Position numbers and translations under genes: made by a program | The notes under the pieces: generated by a model | Databases searched by the model: none | What the model was told of the DNA's origin: nothing | Seen by the model: the letters and a program-made list of their open reading frames with translations, nothing else | Origin: Thalassobaculum_A sp040219615 | GTDB taxonomy: Bacteria; Pseudomonadota; Alphaproteobacteria; Thalassobaculales; Thalassobaculaceae | Assembly: GCF_040219615.1 (NCBI RefSeq) | Contig: NZ_JAVJSE010000044.1 | Coordinates: forward strand, 110,536-174,535 | Length of the DNA stretch: 64,000 nt | Direction: 5' to 3' | Part shown: positions 57,326 through 64,000 of the stretch, piece by piece | How positions within the stretch are numbered: the first letter of the stretch is position 1 | How the letters are laid out: every line of letters starts with the position of its first letter

Positions 57326-59719
57326 ATGCCCGAGAGTGCGGAGTTCGTCGTCCGGTTCGACTATCTGCGGCGCGCCGACGTGCCGCGCGTCGGCGGCAAG
57401 AACGCCTCGCTGGGCGAACTGATCGGCAACCTGTCGACGGCCGGCGTGCGGGTCCCGCCGGGCTTCGCGACGACTGCCGACGCCTATTGGCGGTACGTCG
57501 ACCACAACCGGTTGCGCGACACGATCGCGACGACGCTCGCTGACCTCGCCGCCGGCAGGTTCCCGCTCGCCGAGGCCGGTCAGGCGATCCGCCGGGCCTT
57601 CCTTGCCGGCGACTGGCCGGACGATGTCGCCGGCGCGATCCGCGGCGGGTACCGCGAGCTTTGCCGCCGGGCCGGCCGGGACGAGGCCGACGTGGCGGTG
57701 CGCTCCAGTGCCACCGCCGAAGACCTGCCGGACGCCAGCTTCGCCGGTCAGCAGGAGAGCTTCCTGAACATCCGCGGCGAGGATGCCCTGGTCGATGCCT
57801 GTCGGCGGTGCCTTGCGTCGCTGTTCACCGACCGCGCCATCAGCTACCGGCAGGCCAAGGGCTTCGATCACCTGAAGGTCGCGCTGTCCGTCGGCGTGCA
57901 GCGCATGGTCCGCGCCGACCTCGGCGGCGCCGGCGTGATGTTCACGATCGACACCGAGACCGGCTTCGACCGGATGGTGCTGATCGACGCGGCCTGGGGT
58001 CTCGGCGAGACCGTCGTCCAGGGCACCGTCGACCCGGACGAATACCAGGTGTTCAAGCCGCTGCTGGCCGACGGCTCGTCGGTTCCGATCGTCGGGAAGA
58101 CCCGTGGCGGCAAGGACCGCAAGCTGATCTACGCCGAGGGCGGCGGTCGCGCGACCAGGACCGTGCCGACCTCGAAGGCCGAACGCGCCGCCTTCGTGCT
58201 CGCCGACGGCGAGATCCTGACACTGGCGCGCTGGGCCTGCGTGATCGAGGACCACTACGGCCAGCCGATGGACGTGGAGTGGGCGAAGGACGGCGAGACG
58301 GGCGAAATGTTCGTCGTGCAGGCCCGCCCGGAAACCGTGCAGTCCCGGCGCGGCGCCGAGAGCCTCGCCACCTACACCATCGGCTCCAAGGGGCGGCTGC
58401 TGGCATCTGGCCTCAGCATCGGCGACGCGGTCGTGGCCGGGCCGGTCTGCGTGATCGAGGACGCCGCCGACATCGGGCGGTTCGTGGACGGTTCGGTGCT
58501 GGTCACCCGGACGACCGACCCCGACTGGGTGCCGGTCATGAAACGGGCGGCGGCGATCGTCACCGACCACGGCGGCCGCACCTCGCATGCCGCGATCGTC
58601 AGCCGCGAACTCGGCCTGCCGGCGATCGTCGGCGCCGGCGACGCGACCCGCGTGCTGCATGACGAGCAGGCGGTCACGGTGTCCTGCGCCGAGGGCGACA
58701 AGGGTTTCGTCTACGAGGGCACGGCCGTCTACGAACGGGTGCCGCTCGATCTCGGAGCGATCCCGGCCACCCGAACCAAGGTGATGCTGAATCTCGCCAA
58801 TCCGGCGGCGGCGCTGCGCTGGTGGCGGCTGCCGGCCGACGGCGTCGGGCTCGCGCGCATGGAGTTCGTGATCGCCAACATGGTGAAGGTGCACCCGATG
58901 GCGCTGGTGCGCCCCGAGGCCGTCACCGACCCGGCGGCGCGGCAGGCCATCGAGGAGCTGACCGCCGGCTACGACGACAGGACCGAGTACTTCGTCGACC
59001 GCCTGTCGCGCGGTCTCGCCCGGATCGCGGCGTCGGTGTACCCGGCGCCCGTGATCGTCAGGATGAGCGACTTCAAGACCAACGAATACGCCAACCTGAT
59101 CGGCGGCGCCGCCTTCGAGCCGAAGGAGGAGAACCCGATGCTCGGGTTCCGCGGCGCCTCGCGCTACTACTCGCCGCGCTATCGCGACGGCTTCGCGCTC
59201 GAGTGCCGCGCCATCGGGCGGCTGCGCGAGACCATGGGCTTCGACAACGTGATCGTCATGATCCCGTTCTGCCGGTCGGCGGCCGAGGCCGACAGGGTGC
59301 TGGAGGTCATGGCGGAGAACGGGCTGCGACGCGGCGAGCGCGGCCTCGAGGTCTACGTGATGTGCGAGATCCCGTCGAACGTGATCCTGGCCGAGGCATT
59401 CGCGCGGCGCTTCGACGGCTTCTCCATCGGCAGCAACGACCTCACCCAGCTGACGCTCGGCGTCGACCGGGATTCGGCCGAACTCGCCGAGCTGTTCGAC
59501 GAGCAGGACGAGGCGGTGAAATGGATGATCCGCAACGTCATCACCGAGGCCCACAAGGCCGGCGCCAAGGTCGGGCTGTGCGGCCAGGCGCCCAGCGACC
59601 ATCCCGAGTTCGCCGAGTTTCTGGTGAGCTGCGGCATCGATTCGATCTCGGTCACGCCGGACAGCTTCGTGTCCGTGAAGCACCGGGTCGCGGCCGCCGA
59701 GGCGACGGCTCCGTCGTGA
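57326..59719 (+). CDS. ppsA: phosphoenolpyruvate synthase family enzyme
   Basis: A 797-residue enzyme of the PEP synthase family, converting pyruvate and ATP to PEP, AMP and phosphate. The N-terminal ATP-grasp domain has VGGKNASLGELIGNL and VRSSATAEDLPDASFAGQQESFLN. The swivelling domain has phospho-His421 in GGRTSHAAIVSRELG. The C-terminal TIM barrel has GFRGASRYYSP, EIPSN and the GLCGQAPSDHP loop with its catalytic Cys. GGGAG lies upstream of the ATG. Its neighbours (copper pump, CBS protein, FNR boxes) suggest low-oxygen expression. Confidence 0.92.
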   Translation: MPESAEFVVRFDYLRRADVPRVGGKNASLGELIGNLSTAGVRVPPGFATTADAYWRYVDHNRLRDTIATTLADLAAGRFPLAEAGQAIRRAFLAGDWPDDVAGAIRGGYRELCRRAGRDEADVAVRSSATAEDLPDASFAGQQESFLNIRGEDALVDACRRCLASLFTDRAISYRQAKGFDHLKVALSVGVQRMVRADLGGAGVMFTIDTETGFDRMVLIDAAWGLGETVVQGTVDPDEYQVFKPLLADGSSVPIVGKTRGGKDRKLIYAEGGGRATRTVPTSKAERAAFVLADGEILTLARWACVIEDHYGQPMDVEWAKDGETGEMFVVQARPETVQSRRGAESLATYTIGSKGRLLASGLSIGDAVVAGPVCVIEDAADIGRFVDGSVLVTRTTDPDWVPVMKRAAAIVTDHGGRTSHAAIVSRELGLPAIVGAGDATRVLHDEQAVTVSCAEGDKGFVYEGTAVYERVPLDLGAIPATRTKVMLNLANPAAALRWWRLPADGVGLARMEFVIANMVKVHPMALVRPEAVTDPAARQAIEELTAGYDDRTEYFVDRLSRGLARIAASVYPAPVIVRMSDFKTNEYANLIGGAAFEPKEENPMLGFRGASRYYSPRYRDGFALECRAIGRLRETMGFDNVIVMIPFCRSAAEADRVLEVMAENGLRRGERGLEVYVMCEIPSNVILAEAFARRFDGFSIGSNDLTQLTLGVDRDSAELAELFDEQDEAVKWMIRNVITEAHKAGAKVGLCGQAPSDHPEFAEFLVSCGIDSISVTPDSFVSVKHRVAAAEATAPS

Positions 59720-59790
59720 GGGAGTATCGCCAGGATCCGATGACCGGCGCCTGGGTGATCGCGGCCCGCCGGACCGCCGGCGGCGGCTTC
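59716..59790 (+). pseudogene. galT-like N-terminal remnant after ppsA
   Basis: GTG at 59716 overlaps the ppsA stop and starts VREYRQDPMTGAWVIAARR, which fits the N-terminus of galactose-1-phosphate uridylyltransferases (RxDPxTGxWVIxAxxR). After about 24 codons similarity ends where the opposite gene begins, and the frame continues with low-complexity residues to 59907. It looks like a gene truncated by deletion, leaving only its first 25 or so codons. Confidence 0.5.
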
Positions 59791-60064
59791 AGCGCGGCGG
59801 CATCTCGTCCTGCAGCAGGACCACCGGGTAGCCGTGCTCGTCGGCGTTCGCCATGGCCCAGCCGAGCGCCGTCTCGCGATCGGTCCGGCGCACCGGAAAG
59901 TGCTTGATCTCGGCCTCCCCGGAACCGCCCGACGCCGGATCGGATCCCGCAGGCTGCCAACCTTCCAGCTTGGCGCAGAGCTGTCCGTCGTCGTCCGGGT
60001 AGAGGCGCAGGCGCATGCAACTCGGGCGCATGTAGTAGCCCGCCCAATCCAGAATCTCCGGCAT
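59789..60064 (-). CDS. small conserved-looking protein
   Basis: A 91-residue soluble protein, MPEILDWAGYYMRPSCMRLRLYPDDDGQLCAKLEGW..., ending VVLLQDEMPPR. GGAGG lies eight bases before the ATG. A perfect FNR-type box lies 157 bases upstream, so low-oxygen expression is likely. I do not recognise the family. Its 3' end meets the galT-like remnant. Confidence 0.6.
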   Translation of the reverse strand: MPEILDWAGYYMRPSCMRLRLYPDDDGQLCAKLEGWQPAGSDPASGGSGEAEIKHFPVRRTDRETALGWAMANADEHGYPVVLLQDEMPPR

Positions 60065-60220
60065 CGCAGGGTCCTCCGCATTGTCTGTGCCGGGGCGCCG
60101 CGCCCGCGTCGGCGAAGGGCGTCTGACTTCGCCGCGACCGCGACCGGCGTGCGGGCCGGCATGGCCCTCGGCACCCATTCACGCCGCCGAGCAGTATCCC
60201 CGTGACCGGGCGCGCCCGCT

Positions 60221-60234
60221 TTGATGTCGATCAA
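60221..60234. promoter_or_regulatory. perfect FNR/FixK box
   Basis: TTGATGTCGATCAA is the exact TTGAT-N4-ATCAA consensus. It lies in the 230-bp gap between pcaQ (whose stop is at 60295) and the small gene ending at 59789, so it can only serve leftward transcription of that gene, starting near 60186. Confidence 0.75.
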
Positions 60235-60294
60235 GCGCCGCGGCGGGTCGTCCGGCCTCGCGGCGTCGCGCGCAACCAGGCCGGCCGAAGCCCC

Positions 60295-61218
60295 CTACCC
60301 CCGCACCCGCTCCGCCACCGCGCGCACCGTGTCCATGAATACCTGGGCCGCCGCCGTCGGCACCGTGTCGATCCGCGTGGTCAGGCCGACCGGGCCCTGG
60401 CTGTCTCCGGTGTCGACCGCCAGCTCGGCCAGCGCGCCCTCCTCCAGGTCGGTGGCGACCACGCCGTGCGAGATGATCCAGATCGCGTCGGTCGCCCGGG
60501 TGAAGGTGCGCCCGAACGCGTTCGATACGCTCTCCACCGAGCGCGGCAGGGTCTCCAGGCCGTGCTGGGCCAGCAGCCGCTCGACCGCCGGGCGGATGAT
60601 CATCTCCGGGGTCGGCAGGATCACCACGTGGTCGCGCAGTCGGTCCAGGTCGAAGGCCGGGGCCGCCAGCAGCGGGTGGCCGGGCCGGACCACGAAGCTG
60701 AGGCGCTCGGAATACAGGTACTCGAAGTTCAGCCCAGCCATCCGCTCGGGGTTGCTGAGCCGGCCGACCAGCATGTCGAGCTCGCCCTGGCGCAGCCGGT
60801 CGATCAGCACCGGGTTGGTGCCGGAGATCACCCGCACGGTCTGGGCCGGCTGAAGCTCGCCGAAGCGCCGCACGGTCTCCGGCATCAGCCGGGCCGCCAC
60901 GGTCGGCAGCACGCCGACGGTCACGAAGCCGCCGCCGGCGGCGCGCAACGCGTCGACGCTCTCCAGCCCGCGCCGCAGCGCGTTCAGCACCGCGTCGGCG
61001 TGCCGGCGGAACACGATGCCCTGCTCGGTCAGGTGCACGCCACGCCGGGTGCGCTCGAACAGCGGCACCTCCAGGATGTCCTCGAGCTCGCGCAGGGTCT
61101 TGGACACCGCCGGCTGGGTGATCGCCAGGCTGGCGGCGGCGCGGTTGACACTGCCGAGCCGCGCCACCTCGGCGAAACAGCGGAAATGCCTGAATTTCAC
61201 CGGCCGCTCGGACACCAT
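60295..61218 (-). CDS. pcaQ: PcaQ, LysR-type activator of pca genes
   Basis: A 307-residue LysR regulator. The N-terminal helix-turn-helix (RHFRCFAEVARLGSVNRAAASLAITQPAVSKTLRELE) is followed by an effector domain with VGVLPTVAARLMPETV and LVGRLSNPERMAGLNFEYLY, as in PcaQ proteins that respond to beta-carboxymuconate. It is divergent from pcaD, the standard place for this regulator in alphaproteobacteria. Confidence 0.92.
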   Translation of the reverse strand: MVSERPVKFRHFRCFAEVARLGSVNRAAASLAITQPAVSKTLRELEDILEVPLFERTRRGVHLTEQGIVFRRHADAVLNALRRGLESVDALRAAGGGFVTVGVLPTVAARLMPETVRRFGELQPAQTVRVISGTNPVLIDRLRQGELDMLVGRLSNPERMAGLNFEYLYSERLSFVVRPGHPLLAAPAFDLDRLRDHVVILPTPEMIIRPAVERLLAQHGLETLPRSVESVSNAFGRTFTRATDAIWIISHGVVATDLEEGALAELAVDTGDSQGPVGLTTRIDTVPTAAAQVFMDTVRAVAERVRG

Positions 61219-61241
61219 CGCCCCCTTTCGCCGCCGCCCGC

Positions 61242-61278
61242 TTCGGCAGCGACGAACAGTTATAACAGAACTGCCGAA
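61242..61278. promoter_or_regulatory. nested dyad between pcaQ and pcaD, probable PcaQ operator
   Basis: TTCGGCAG (61242-61249) and CTGCCGAA (61271-61278) form an inverted repeat with a 21-base spacer; inside lies GTTATAAC (61259-61266), with a related CATAAC at 61290. LysR proteins bind such AT-centred dyads, and PcaQ sites contain ATAAC halves. It is 24 bases upstream of pcaQ and 100 upstream of pcaD. Confidence 0.55.
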
Positions 61279-61377
61279 ATCTCATTTTACATAACTAATG
61301 CACCGGGTCAGCATGACCATCAACAGACAACACCATCGGGCAGACGCCCAAGACGGGCGATCGGGAGCGAGACCGGC

Positions 61378-62172
61378 ATGCAGGCAGTGACCATCGACGG
61401 GACGCCGACACACTACGCTGTGGACGGGCCGGACGACGCCCCCGCCCTGGTGTTCGCGAACTCGCTCGGCACCGATTTCCGGATCTGGGACGGGGTGCTG
61501 GCGCGCCTGGACGGCCGGTTCCGCACGATCCGCTACGACATGCGCGGCCACGGGCTGACCGGGCTCGGCAGCGCGCCGTACGGGATTCCGCGGCTCGCCG
61601 CCGACCTGGACGCCCTGCTCGACCATCTCGGGGTGAAGAGCGCGCTGCTGTGCGGCCTGTCGATCGGCGGCCTGGTCGCCCAGCAACTGGTACGCGACAA
61701 CCCGTCACGGGTTCGGGCCCTGGTGCTGTGCGACACTGCCGCAAAGATCGGGACGCCGGACATGTGGCAGGCGCGCATCGCCGCGATCGAGCAGGGCGGC
61801 CTCGAGGGGCTGGCCGACGCCGTCATGGAGCGCTGGTTCGCACCGGTGTTCCGCCTGACCCGGCGCGAGGAGCTGGCGGTCTGGCGCAACATGCTGGTGC
61901 GCACCCCGGCCGCGGGCTATGCCGGCGCCTGCGCGGCGATCCGCGACGCCGACCTGTCGGCCGACACCGCCCGCATCGCGGTCCCGACCCTGGTGGTCTG
62001 CGGCGCCGACGACGGCGCCACCCCGCCGGCGATCGTCAAGGCCCTGGCCGACGCCATCCCGGGGGCGCGCTACCGCGAGATCCCGGAGGCCGGGCACCTG
62101 CCCTGCGTCGAGCAGCCGGAGGCCCTGGTCGGCCACATGCTGACTTTCTTCAAGGAGGCCGGTCTTGTCTGA
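61378..62172 (+). CDS. pcaD: 3-oxoadipate enol-lactonase
   Basis: A 264-residue alpha/beta hydrolase of the beta-ketoadipate pathway. It shows FANSLGTDFRIWD, YDMRGHGLT, nucleophile Ser95 in CGLSIGG and late His in IPEAGHLPCVEQP. GGGAG lies ten bases before the ATG. First gene of the pca operon; its stop overlaps the pcaC start. Confidence 0.93.
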   Translation: MQAVTIDGTPTHYAVDGPDDAPALVFANSLGTDFRIWDGVLARLDGRFRTIRYDMRGHGLTGLGSAPYGIPRLAADLDALLDHLGVKSALLCGLSIGGLVAQQLVRDNPSRVRALVLCDTAAKIGTPDMWQARIAAIEQGGLEGLADAVMERWFAPVFRLTRREELAVWRNMLVRTPAAGYAGACAAIRDADLSADTARIAVPTLVVCGADDGATPPAIVKALADAIPGARYREIPEAGHLPCVEQPEALVGHMLTFFKEAGLV

Positions 62173-62560
62173 GGAGCGCTACGACGCCGGCATGGCGGTC
62201 CGCCGGTCGGTGCTGGGCGACGCCCATGTCGACCGGGCCGAGGCCCGCAAGACCGAGTTCGACGCCGACTTCCAGCGCTTCATCACCGAGGGCGCCTGGG
62301 GATCGGTGTGGACCCGGCCCGGCCTGCCCAGGCCGACTCGCAGCCTGCTCACCCTGGTGATCCTGGCCAGCCTGGGGCACTGGGAGGAGTTCGCCATGCA
62401 TATCCGCGCCGCCCGCAACACCGGGGCGACCCGCGACGAGATCAAGGAAGCGCTGTTCCACGTCGCGGTCTACGCCGGGGTACCGGCCGCCAACCGCGCC
62501 TACGGACTGGCCAAGGGCGTCTACCAGGAACTGGACGCAGAGGGAGGATCCGAGCGATGA
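62165..62560 (+). CDS. pcaC: 4-carboxymuconolactone decarboxylase
   Basis: A 131-residue AhpD-like decarboxylase, MSEERYDAGMAVRRSVLGDAHVDRAE, with TRSLLTLVILASLGHWEEFAMHIRAARNTGAT and AVYAGVPAANRAYGLAK. The start is TTG, supported by AAGGAGG six bases upstream and by the eight-base overlap with pcaD; no other start fits. Its stop overlaps the next ATG (ATGA). Confidence 0.93.
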   Translation: MSEERYDAGMAVRRSVLGDAHVDRAEARKTEFDADFQRFITEGAWGSVWTRPGLPRPTRSLLTLVILASLGHWEEFAMHIRAARNTGATRDEIKEALFHVAVYAGVPAANRAYGLAKGVYQELDAEGGSER

Positions 62561-63255
62561 CCAAGGTCACGGGCACCACCGCCCGCGATTGGGGGAGTCA
62601 TCCCCCCTATATCCACCCGGACTACAAGTCGACGCCGCTGCGCGGCCCGACCAGGCCGCTGCTGCCGCTGAAGGCGACGCTGAGCGAGCTGACCGGCCCG
62701 GTCTACGGCCACGAGAGCGTCGGCAAGCTCGACGCCGACCTCACGAAGAACGGCGCGCGCAACGGCGAGCCGCTGGGCGAGCGCATCGTGGTGACCGGCC
62801 GGGTGCTCGACGAGCGAGGCCGGCCGGTGCCGAACACCCTGGTCGAGGTCTGGCAGGCCAACGCCGCCGGCCGCTACCGCCATGCCGACGATCCGCGCGA
62901 CGACGTGCCGGTCGACGGGACCTTCACGGGATTCGGCCGGTCAGGCACCGACGGCGACGGCCGCTTCTGGTTCGAGACGGTCAAGCCGGGACCGGTCCCG
63001 GGGCGGGGCAACGCACCCCAGGCGCCGCACATCAACGTCGCGGTGTTCGCGCGCGGCATGCTCACCCATGCCTATACCCGGATCTATTTCGCCGACGAGG
63101 AAGAGGCCAACGCGATCGACCCGGTGCTCAACACGGTCGACGAGGCCCGGCGGGGGACGCTGATCGGCGACGCACGCCCGGTGCACGGCCGCACCGTCTA
63201 TCGTTTCGACATCAGGCTGCAGGGAGACGGCGAGACGGTCTTCTTCGACGTCTAG
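62557..63255 (+). CDS. chimeric protocatechuate 3,4-dioxygenase subunit (PcaH head, PcaG tail)
   Basis: A 232-residue protein. Residues 1 to about 108 are PcaH (beta subunit) type: SHPPYIHPDYKSTPLRGPTRP, SELTGPVYGHESVG, then VEVWQANAAGRYRH. From about 110 on it is PcaG (alpha) type: FTGFGRSGTDGDGRFWFETVKPG, APHINVAVFARGM, TRIYFADEEEANAIDP and the alpha ending YRFDIRLQGDGETVFFDV. Of the beta iron ligands, a Tyr107 equivalent remains; the PGPYPW Tyr is Val147 (PGPVPG) and the second His of HIH is Asn160. No separate pcaH or pcaG follows; pcaB begins 48 bases later. Dioxygenase activity is not expected. Confidence 0.85.
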   Translation: MTKVTGTTARDWGSHPPYIHPDYKSTPLRGPTRPLLPLKATLSELTGPVYGHESVGKLDADLTKNGARNGEPLGERIVVTGRVLDERGRPVPNTLVEVWQANAAGRYRHADDPRDDVPVDGTFTGFGRSGTDGDGRFWFETVKPGPVPGRGNAPQAPHINVAVFARGMLTHAYTRIYFADEEEANAIDPVLNTVDEARRGTLIGDARPVHGRTVYRFDIRLQGDGETVFFDV

Positions 63256-63303
63256 CGGAACCGTGTAGCGGAAAGGGGCCGGCAGAGCCGGCTGCGTGGG
63301 GGC

Positions 63304-64000
63304 ATGACCATCAGCGCCACCGATTCTCGGATCACGGGTCCGCTGTTCAGCGATCCTGACGTCGCCGCCGCCTTCGGCGACGCCGCTGCCGTCGACGCCA
63401 TGGTCGCGGTCGAGGCCGCCCTGGCGCGGGCACAGGTCAGGCTGGGCCTGATCCCGTCCTTTGCCGCCGACTGCATCGCCCGCGCCGCCGAGACGTTCGA
63501 GCCCGACCTGGATGCCATCGGCGCCGATACCGAAAAGTCGGGCGTGCCGACGATCGCCCTGGTCGCCCAGCTCCGCCGCGCGGCGGGGGAGGAGGCCGCG
63601 CCCTTCGTCCACTGGGGAGCGACCAGCCAGGACATCGTCGATACCGCCTTCGTGCTCCAGGCGCGCGATGTCGTCGACGGATTCGCCTTGCGGCTCGCGG
63701 CGGTGGCCGAGGCGCTGGTCTCCCTGGCCGAGGCGCACCGGGACACGATCATGGTCGCCCGCACCCGGTCCCAGCAGGCGCTGCCGACGACCTTCGGGGT
63801 GAAGGTCGCGGGCTGGCTGTCGCCGCTCGCCCGGCACCTGCGCCGGTTTCACGAAATGCGCGGCCGCGTCTTCGCGGTCCAGCTCGGCGGCGCGGCCGGG
63901 ACACTGGCGGCGATGGGCGACCGCGGCGCCGAGGTCGGCAAGGCGCTGGCCGACGAACTCGGCCTGAGTGCGCCCGACATGCCCTGGCACACCCAGCGCG
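63304..64000 (+). CDS. pcaB: 3-carboxy-cis,cis-muconate cycloisomerase (runs off window)
   Basis: The first 232 residues of a fumarase-superfamily cycloisomerase: ITGPLFSDPDVAAAFGDAAAVDAMVAVEAALARAQ, GVPTIALVAQLR, the family motif HWGATSQDIVDTAFVLQ and ARTRSQQALPTTFGVKVAGW. The frame is open to the window end; the full protein is usually 350-450 residues. It closes the pcaDC(HG)B order seen in alphaproteobacteria. Confidence 0.93.
   Translation, partial: MTISATDSRITGPLFSDPDVAAAFGDAAAVDAMVAVEAALARAQVRLGLIPSFAADCIARAAETFEPDLDAIGADTEKSGVPTIALVAQLRRAAGEEAAPFVHWGATSQDIVDTAFVLQARDVVDGFALRLAAVAEALVSLAEAHRDTIMVARTRSQQALPTTFGVKVAGWLSPLARHLRRFHEMRGRVFAVQLGGAAGTLAAMGDRGAEVGKALADELGLSAPDMPWHTQR

Overview
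The window is about 70% G+C with densely packed, often overlapping genes. Content and gene order suggest an alphaproteobacterium, probably of the Rhodospirillales; this is inferred from gene families (FDH3-type formate dehydrogenase locus, DUF1127, DUF6505/DUF6494, PcaQ) and not from a marker gene. I recognised no tRNA, rRNA, CRISPR array, insertion sequence or phage gene.

1-20.5 kb is a formate dehydrogenase supercluster. Reading leftwards are DUF3305, DUF3306, a TorD-type chaperone, a formate-dehydrogenase-region Tat peptide, the catalytic subunit (cysteine form), the Fe-S subunit, a small lipoprotein, the cytochrome b subunit, a WD40-cytochrome c fusion, a 44-residue membrane peptide, a regulator with a periplasmic-binding-protein-like domain, a DegP/HtrA protease and the first codons of a probable response regulator. 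Reading rightwards is a four-cluster ferredoxin. A second leftward operon (DUF6494, Mrp/ApbC ATPase, biotin/lipoate-ligase-like protein, DUF6505, DUF6352, small membrane protein) and a divergent tungstate transporter (tupBCA) complete the set. Together they would supply metal, Fe-S clusters, folding and export for a periplasmic W/Mo formate dehydrogenase.

20.5-31.9 kb is mixed metabolism: hemN with an FNR-type box, a short-chain dehydrogenase lacking its catalytic tyrosine, a PAS-domain protein, two GMC oxidoreductases around a BaiN-type flavoprotein, an inositol-phosphatase family enzyme, a pirin, a DUF169 protein and a class III CoA-transferase.

31.9-39.7 kb holds a DUF1127 protein, a four-PAS hybrid histidine kinase with an OmpR-type regulator, then an alpha/beta hydrolase with two methionine-pathway enzymes (MetY- and MetA-like) and a 69-residue protein. 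Three of these transcription units share an unusual promoter: tandem TGAAAC repeats, a further GAAAC 32-33 bases on, and a TA-starting hexamer exactly 15 bases after that.

39.7-52.3 kb contains a SleB-type hydrolase, a DapA-like lyase and IclR regulator sharing two operators, a citryl-CoA lyase-like protein, DUF2332, an AT-rich methyltransferase that looks foreign, an IlvD/Edd dehydratase, a chemoreceptor, a ketopantoate-reductase family protein, an acyl-CoA ligase and a dehydrogenase.

52.3-60.3 kb looks like a low-oxygen/copper island: CBS-BON protein, copZ, cueR and copA with two textbook CueR promoters (19-base spacers), a PEP-synthase-like enzyme and a small protein, with FNR/FixK-type boxes at 53411 and 60221. 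A galT-like N-terminal remnant follows the PEP synthase.

60.3-64 kb is a pca (protocatechuate) cluster: pcaQ divergent from pcaD-pcaC-(pcaH/pcaG)-pcaB. Where pcaH and pcaG should stand side by side there is one in-frame chimera, with a PcaH N-terminal half and a PcaG C-terminal half, that lacks most of the iron-ligand set. Either this strain has lost the dioxygenase at this locus or the assembly has collapsed two homologous genes.
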